Shown piece by piece: positions 58,677 to 64,000 of a stretch of 64,000 nucleotides of DNA. Each line of letters opens with the position of its first letter. The first letter of the stretch is position 1. Below the pieces are notes generated by a model. That model was given only the letters and a program-made list of their open reading frames with translations. It was not told the origin of the DNA and did not search any database. The stretch covers positions 510,823,873 through 510,887,872 of the forward strand of contig NC_081415.1 of NCBI RefSeq assembly GCF_030272615.1, read 5' to 3'. Made by a program: the position numbers and the translations under genes. The DNA comes from Cryptomeria japonica. Taxonomy: Eukaryota > Streptophyta > Pinopsida > Cupressales > Cupressaceae.

Positions 58677-59094
58677 GGAGACTTCATGGATACACCTTTG
58701 GTTTTGTTTCTTTCCAAGGGGAGCAATATTGTTTGATTTTTATGGAGCGGTTTCTTCATTCAGTTTTGAGCTTCTACCATTGGTGTAGATTCTACATTGA
58801 GGGGGGGATGCCTAGCTTCTCTTCTTCTCTCATATGAGTGGGGGGGGGACTTTTTCCTCACATGGGGTTTTGTCCTTCACATACTTCTTTGAGAGTTCTT
58901 TGTATAGTTTTCATCTCTCTTTTGGTGGAGGGTTTTATCCCACTGGGTTTTTCTCTCTTTCCCCACTTTATGGGAGATTGCATTTACATTTGTAAATGGC
59001 TATCTAACATGGCGTTATAGTCAGGACCCATCTTGAATTGCTTAGTTGCATTGTAGACTTAAGTGCATTCCCCTAAGTTGCACTTAAGGGGGCG
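58677..59094 (+). other. Copia 3' non-coding region and polypurine tract
   Basis: No coding block. Purine runs are at 58,798-58,810 (gagggggggatg) and 59,081-59,094 (cacttaagggggcg), the latter abutting the 3' LTR start TGTTGG and so the polypurine tract. Confidence 0.75.
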
Positions 59095-59592
59095 TGTTGG
59101 TGTAATTATTTATTCATCTTGGGTATAATTGCACTTTACTGAAGTTTACTTAGGTACATGTACAACATTGTAGTTGTCATATGAGACACTTAGGGAGATG
59201 TGCATACATTGGGAGTGTTTATGTAGGAGAATTTCCACCTTTTATGGTGTGATCTTGTTATTACATTATCATATCCACTTATTGTGGGATGATAATTCCA
59301 CCTTCGGTGGGCGATCCACCTCATGTGGAATATTTTACCATTTCTCCTACCTACCTATACCTACCCTTGCATCTCATTGAGCCACATGTCATCATTGTGT
59401 TCTCTCTTTTCTCTTGGCCTTGCCTTTATAAGAAGGCTCATCTACATGTTGTATGTAACAATCTTGATGATCCAATTAATCTCTTTTGCATCTTTATAAG
59501 AATATAGTTTATTTTTGTCATATTTTATCTCTCTTGTCATTTTTCTATCTATTGGTCTCTTTGATCTTGGTTTCTTCAAGTATAATATCACA
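59095..59592 (+). repeat. Copia 3' LTR
   Basis: 498 bases, TGTTGGTGTAATTATT to ATATCACA. It matches 44,446-44,861 almost throughout, including a tttataag TATA word near 59,425, with about 80 extra bases near 59,438-59,510. The exact duplication aatcc follows at 59,593-59,597. Confidence 0.9.
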
Positions 59593-59597
59593 AATCC

Positions 59598-59761
59598 AAA
59601 TTAGACAACTAAAAAGCTCAATTTTAAATTTGAAAATTGGGGTTTTTTGTGAAATTAAACTTAAATTTTTAAATTCAATTAGAAATCAAATTTGTAAATG
59701 TAAATTTAAATTTGAAATTGAAAAACTCTCCAATTTGAGAACATAAATAAAAAATTAAGGT
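59598..59761 (-). repeat. Last leader-array unit of the outer element
   Basis: The text aaattagacaactaaaaagctcaattttaaatttgaaaattggggttttttgtgaaatt resumes the array broken by the copia element at 44,445. It joins the leader to the primer-binding-like site. Confidence 0.8.
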
Positions 59762-59785
59762 GTAATGAGTTGGGTTCACCAAAAA
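59762..59785 (-). promoter_or_regulatory. Outer element primer-binding-like site
   Basis: The minus strand reads tttttggtgaacccaactca immediately inside the 5' LTR end (cattaca). The TGGTGAACCC core begins with TGG, as needed for a tRNA CCA end; the tRNA is not identified. Confidence 0.55.
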
Positions 59786-60851
59786 TGTAATGGTGAAAAT
59801 TAGGGTTTCCACCATTACGAGTAGTAAAACCACTAATTTTGCTTAAGGACCATTACATTAGGGAAAGATAGGAATTAGATAGATCTAAACCAAATAGATC
59901 TAGATTATGATCTAATTCCAAGGGGTCTTAGTTGTGCCTCTTCTTTCCCTTGAGTTGAATTGAATTATTTAATTTTCTAAAATTAGGGTAAAAGTACTAG
60001 AAATGAGAACAAAAACATAAAGAACACCAAGCTAAAATCATTGGATTAAGGGACACGTGTATATCTAAAACCTATAAGCAGATTTGGACTTGATCCCTGA
60101 AAGAGCTCCTAAAATGTTGGGACCATGGGGCCTGTCGCCATGGTCCTTCAAACTTTTCACACATCGAATGGGGATTAATTTGTTACTGTCAAACCCTAGT
60201 TTAGAATCAACCATGAACGAAATATTGCAAATACTGAAAGAAAAATATGGAAGGATATACCTCATATCCAAAATGACTAATAATGATTATTTTTTAATGT
60301 AATCACATACAGTGCATGAAATGGCATGAACATGACAAAACCCTAATCACACACATACTTGTATATAAATAATGTAATGGTGCTCCACAATTGATAGATG
60401 AAGAAAATGTAGCCTTGAAGACCTCTAGAAATTCTTGATGGTGAATTATTCAAATCCTAAATGCTTGAATAGGGATTGATAGGGCACCTTATGATTCTCC
60501 TATTATATTGAAATGAGAGGGGAAATCCTCCCTATATACTTGCTCACCAAAAAACATATTAATTTTTCAACATAGACCAACTTTGAGCAAGGTATCCTAC
60601 TCAAATTTTAAATGTGTCAATGGGTTTCCAAATAGGGAGGACCATGGTGCGAGGACCCAAGCACCACGCCCTAGTCCTCCCCTATTTTGGGGCTAGGATA
60701 AGGGGGCCATGTGATGTGTAATTTGAAATTAAGTTCATATTTGTACGATGCAAGCATGATTGGATCCTAGTCAAGCATTGGGATGTGAACACTAAGGTGA
60801 GGGCCCTAAATATGGTCTAAATTGTAAGGGAATACAATTTAGGATGATACA
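59786..60851 (-). repeat. Outer element 5' LTR
   Basis: 1,066 bases, TGTAATGG to GATACA on the plus strand. It is uninterrupted and supplies the empty-site sequence for the Ty3 insertion (catgaacgaaatattg at about 60,203-60,218). A minus-strand TATA-like gtatataggga lies at about 60,531-60,541. Right flank ataaa at 60,852-60,856. Confidence 0.88.
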
Positions 60852-60856
60852 ATAAA

Positions 60857-61330
60857 TTGTTAAAATCTTTAGGGAATGAGATCCGGTGAGCCCATGTTGT
60901 GGTGGCAAAGCTAGTGTCACCAAATCTCTACATATCAACTTTGTTTGTGTATTTCTATGTTGTGGGGGCCTTAGTTAAATAGTATCCATTATCCAGCCTC
61001 GGTAGCACATGCTTCTAAGTGCTTTATTTGTTCAAACCATTACTATAAAAATGTAGGCTAATCTAGGCCCCTCTCACTCATAACTCTTAATAAGAGTTAA
61101 GTGGAAGAGCCATTTCTATCTACTATGTCTTATGTGATTGATGATAAATATTATCATTTTAGAACAATCAAAACTTGTCAGAAACTTCAAACATTTCGAA
61201 CAGTGAAAACTTGTCCAAAGACCTCAAGCTTTGAAACATCAAAAAACATCAAGCACCACTATATCACATCAAAAATATAGACTATTTTAAGGATACATAG
61301 GCCGTACTTTATCCTTGCATCGTCATCTTA
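60857..61330. other. Right flank of the nested elements, no gene recognised
   Basis: No coding signature on either strand. Composition is less AT-rich than its surroundings at 60,880-61,100. Confidence 0.4.
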
Positions 61331-61334
61331 ATTT

Positions 61335-61625
61335 ATTTTCATTTTCCATTTACCATAATCATTTCATAATATCTTTCATATTTGTCCATATCCTAATTTT
61401 ATAAGTCTTAGGTTTATCCTCATAATCATTTCATGATACCTTGCATATCATACATATCCTAAGTTTATTTAAAGTCTTAGGTTTATCCTCATATTATTTC
61501 ATAATAGCTTGCATATTTATCCATATCCTAAGTTTGTAAATCTTAGGTTCATACAAAAATCATTTCATAATACCTTGCATAATCGTCCATATTCTAAGTC
61601 TTAATTCTTGTCTTCATGCTTAAAA
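61335..61625. repeat. Tandem array of 66-67-base units
   Basis: Four units with the text catttcataataccttgcat, tccatatcctaagtttat and gtcttaggtttatcctcat begin near 61,361, 61,427, 61,494 and 61,561. A partial fifth copy fades out. It may be part of the leader of a retroelement whose gag remnant lies at 62,619. Confidence 0.8.
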
Positions 61626-62249
61626 TCATTTTCTAGAAAAAAAATTGTGTAATTGTTATATGTCCTAAGTGCTAGATTCATTTAGATCAAATTATCTTAA
61701 GATGAACTTTAGAATATTTCCTTCCTCCTAGATTTCACCTTTGCATTATCCTCGTTATCACCTTATATTATCTTTGCATAGTCTTATATTTCTCTTAGGT
61801 CCTAAGATCACTCATTATTTTAATTTGCATTATATCCAAATTAGTACATAAAATCATTCATCTTATTTTGATCCTCAAAATAAATAAAAAACACAACAAA
61901 ATATAGCATTAGTCCATTTGATAGTTCATTTAGAACACATCTAATTGGAATAATTTAATATCTTTACAATATTAAATCTCATTTTCGGACATCTAAGATC
62001 ATCTAAAATCAATAGTTTCCTAAAAAAATTTCAATAACTTCAAGTCTTAGATCAAGCCCTATATCATTATCAAGAATTTACTATCTCTTCAAGGTTTTTA
62101 TCCACTATCTATTACTATCAATTCAAGACCCAAAATCATTAATGAAGTGACGAGAGAGACTTTTTCCTACATTGTTAGTTTATCCTCTTGTCCTATCAAG
62201 ATTGTGACTTCATATCAATTTCCATGTTTATACCTGTAGACTTGTAATC
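61626..62249. other. AT-rich stretch, no gene recognised
   Basis: No domain or clear repeat. Scattered 'tcctaag' and 'cttaga' words echo the flanking arrays. Confidence 0.4.
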
Positions 62250-62565
62250 TTAAGATTTTTCCAAAATGTCAAAAAATTCCAAGAACATAGGTACATAGTC
62301 TTTCTTAGATTGGATTTTTCCATCCATCTTCCATAATATCCAAAACAATTAGGTGCATTATTATCTTTTGTTTTCATCTGTCCATTTTCTGAAATCTAAA
62401 AAAAAAATCAAAAAACATAGGTGCAGAGTATTTCTTAGATTGCATTCATCAATTCATTTTTGATAAACTCCAAAACAATTAGGTGATTTGTCATCTTTAG
62501 TTTTCATGTGGCCATTCTCCAAAATCTCAAAAATTTCCAAATATATAGGTTTATTCATCATATTG
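62250..62565. repeat. Diverged direct repeat of about 120-130 bases
   Basis: Two and a half units share 'aaaaaacataggtgcagagt/ caagaacataggtacatagt', tttcttagattg, ccaaaacaattaggtg and tcatctttagttttcat. Units begin near 62,280, 62,410 and 62,535. Confidence 0.65.
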
Positions 62566-62618
62566 CATTGTATCCAAAATAAAGTGCAACAAAAAAATTA
62601 GTATAGTCCAAATTGCAT

Positions 62619-63770
62619 ATGGTTGAAACAGGATCTCAAGCTTCAAGGAAACAACAAGAATCAATGAAAGAGACACCATTGGGATGAAATCAATCAAATT
62701 TGATGCAAAAAATTAGTGTCATGCATCCAAATCCAAATCTTAAAATAGGTCCAGTTACAAACCCACAACTTCAACATGACACGACACAATTAGGGTTAGG
62801 TCCTTATCCTTAATCAATGAGACTAGGAGATGTAAACAACCCACCAATGTTGTCAATAAATTAACCACAAAATATTTATATAGGACCATCAACCCAAGGC
62901 TATATTCAACAAGGAATGGTTTTTAGAAATGGAACCAGTTATATACCCATACTTCAGTTATGTTGGACCCAACTTAGACACCTCATCCAACTTAGATTCT
63001 TCACTAGAAATTCATATGTCCTTAACCAATATTTCTTAGAATTAGATTAACAAAGCTATAAATGATACTAGGATCACTAAAACTTTAAAAAAATAAATCT
63101 TCAAAAATCCAATGTGATATTTTAATCTTAAAAATAATTGGCATCAGCTCTTGAATATATCTCTATTAGGTGACTTTGAAAATTCCTTTACAACCACAAT
63201 AGACAGAGAAAATTCCAAATCTATGATGATGATCCTAGGACCTATAATGACAATGCTAGGACCCACTATGACAGCCAATTCTCCCCCTTAGACAACCAAT
63301 TCTCCCACTTAGATATGCCTCATAAACTTGTTTGCGACCAAAAAAATGTGCCCCAAGTACCAAATTTTATCAAAACTCCTTTGCCTCTCAAATTGACTCT
63401 TGACGAACCATGGGCCACAATGGAATGCAAGAAAGTGTTTAACCTCATATGTTTCTTATTAACCTTGGGTCGGAGTTGTTTTTATCCAAAAAATTCTAAT
63501 TGAGGAAACTAAGTCAAAACATAAATTTGCATTGGGATTTTCAATCACACTCTCAGACTCATTTATCGATATCGACAACTGTTGGCCCTTTTAAAACAGA
63601 AATTTTTAATATTTTACAAGAATCAAACCAGTGGATGTTAAAGCAAAGAATATTTTTACAAAGGTCAAGGACTATATACCTATCTTCAAAGTTCTAAAAA
63701 ATGTCGTCATTGAGTCTATGCAATCCATTCCAGCCAAAAGAATTATTGCATCCAACAACTTTAATATCAC
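62619..63770 (+). pseudogene. Possible Ty3-type gag N-terminal remnant
   Basis: From an ATG at 62,619 the text reads MVETGSQASRKQQESMKETP, LGLGPYP, PSTQGYIQQGMVFRNGTSYI and, beyond stops, VPQVPNFIKTPLPLKLTL near 63,345. The Gln/Gly/Asn/Pro-rich style, with 'TQGY.QQG..F.NGT.Y.P', resembles N-terminal parts of gymnosperm Ty3-type gag proteins as I recall them. There is no capsid core or knuckle, and frames change several times. It could also be unrelated low-complexity sequence. Confidence 0.35.
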
Positions 63771-64000
63771 AACTTAGAATTTCAGTTTAAATTTATGAAT
63801 GCTATATATTCATTTACACCACCAAGTTTCCTATGGGCAGTTAATTTTTAATATAGTTTTTTTCTTTACCTAGTGGAAAGTTGGGATTTGATACCATACA
63901 AAAAAATTGGGATTTGGAGATCATTAATTTTGAGAACACCACACACTTAAACATAATTCTTTCGAGTGGTCAGTGTAAAATGGAGTTAAATAAAAAATTC
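63771..64000. other. Window end, nothing recognised
   Basis: AT-rich, with no open frame of note. Confidence 0.4.

Larger units (their letters stand above)
44446..59592 (+). mobile_element. Ty1/copia element (gag-protease only) hosting a DNA transposon
   Basis: LTRs lie at 44,446-44,861 and 59,095-59,592 with an exact five-base target duplication aatcc (44,441-44,445 and 59,593-59,597). A primer site follows the 5' LTR, and a purine tract (cacttaagggggcg) precedes the 3' LTR. Inside, gag, a CCHC knuckle and a copia-type protease lie at 56,690-57,990, followed by an unknown acidic domain to 58,676 and then only about 420 bases of non-coding DNA. Integrase, RT and RNase H are absent, and the leader has no room for them, so this is a non-autonomous copia derivative. 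The DNA transposon at about 47,450-56,690 interrupts it near the gag start. Confidence 0.88.
20858..60851 (-). mobile_element. Outer gag-only LTR retrotransposon hosting all nested insertions
   Basis: LTRs begin TGTAATGG and end ACA on the plus strand: 59,786-60,851 (5' LTR in element sense) and a 3' LTR split into 20,858-21,362 and 38,837-39,500. Flanking five-mers ataac (20,853) and ataaa (60,852) match at four of five bases. A polypurine tract (minus-strand text ctaaaggggggactaaa) abuts the 3' LTR at 39,501-39,520, and a primer-binding-like site abuts the 5' LTR at 59,762-59,785. Removing the insertions at 21,368-38,831 and 44,446-59,592 leaves about 7.3 kb: two LTRs of about 1.07-1.17 kb and about 5.1 kb inside. 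That interior holds tandem leader repeats, one gag-like frame (43,105-41,870) and a long 3' UTR. No protease, RT or integrase is seen, so it is non-autonomous. Confidence 0.8.

Overview
The window looks like intergenic DNA from a large plant genome, most likely a gymnosperm. It is AT-rich. I found no intact host gene. Almost everything recognisable is transposable-element sequence: plant LINEs, Ty3/gypsy, Ty1/copia, a non-autonomous LTR element and a DNA transposon. LTR pairs have diverged by roughly 10-15% by eye yet remain readable, and insertions are stacked inside one another. The only host-type gene is a broken ubiquitin-conjugating (E2) enzyme at 13,485-14,132 (-). The gymnosperm call is an inference from this style of decay, not from a marker gene.

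Left part (1-20.8 kb). A decayed LINE at about 2,690-7,764 carries reverse transcriptase, a zinc-binding region and RNase H, followed downstream by a third reading frame of unknown function. A second, 5'-truncated copy at 8,851-11,296 has the same RNase H plus downstream-frame order. A third LINE 3' end (16,486-18,404) sits cleanly inside one copy of an older dispersed repeat whose other copy is at 7,800-8,850. This 3' end holds about eleven short motifs with GGTT...AACC ends. A LINE ORF1 (gag-like) fragment lies at 19,027-20,075.

Middle and right (20.86-60.85 kb) form one nested structure. Level 1 is a gag-only LTR element on the minus strand (20,858-60,851; 1.07-kb LTRs; near-matching 5-bp duplication ataac/ataaa). 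Level 2a is a 17.5-kb Ty3/gypsy element of Tat type inserted in its 3' LTR (21,368-38,831, -), with gag, protease, RT, two RNase H domains and integrase, plus a plant-mobile-domain gene in antisense orientation. Level 2b is a Ty1/copia element inserted in the leader repeats (44,446-59,592, +; exact duplication aatcc). It keeps gag and protease but has an unknown acidic domain where integrase and RT should be. Level 3 is a DNA transposon of about 9.2 kb inside the copia element (about 47,450-56,690). It carries arrays of GC-rich hairpins at both ends, a two-exon DDE-type transposase (+) with three nonsense codons and no frameshift, and a convergent minus-strand gene of eight exons. Two of those exons are full 72-nt copies within an exact 174-bp tandem unit, and neighbouring exons share parts of it.

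The last 3 kb hold short tandem repeats and a weak gypsy-type gag remnant. The strongest candidates for something new are the DNA transposon (hairpin ends, unassigned transposase, exon-duplicating partner gene), the LINE family with a conserved reading frame after RNase H, and the copia element with a replacement 3' domain.
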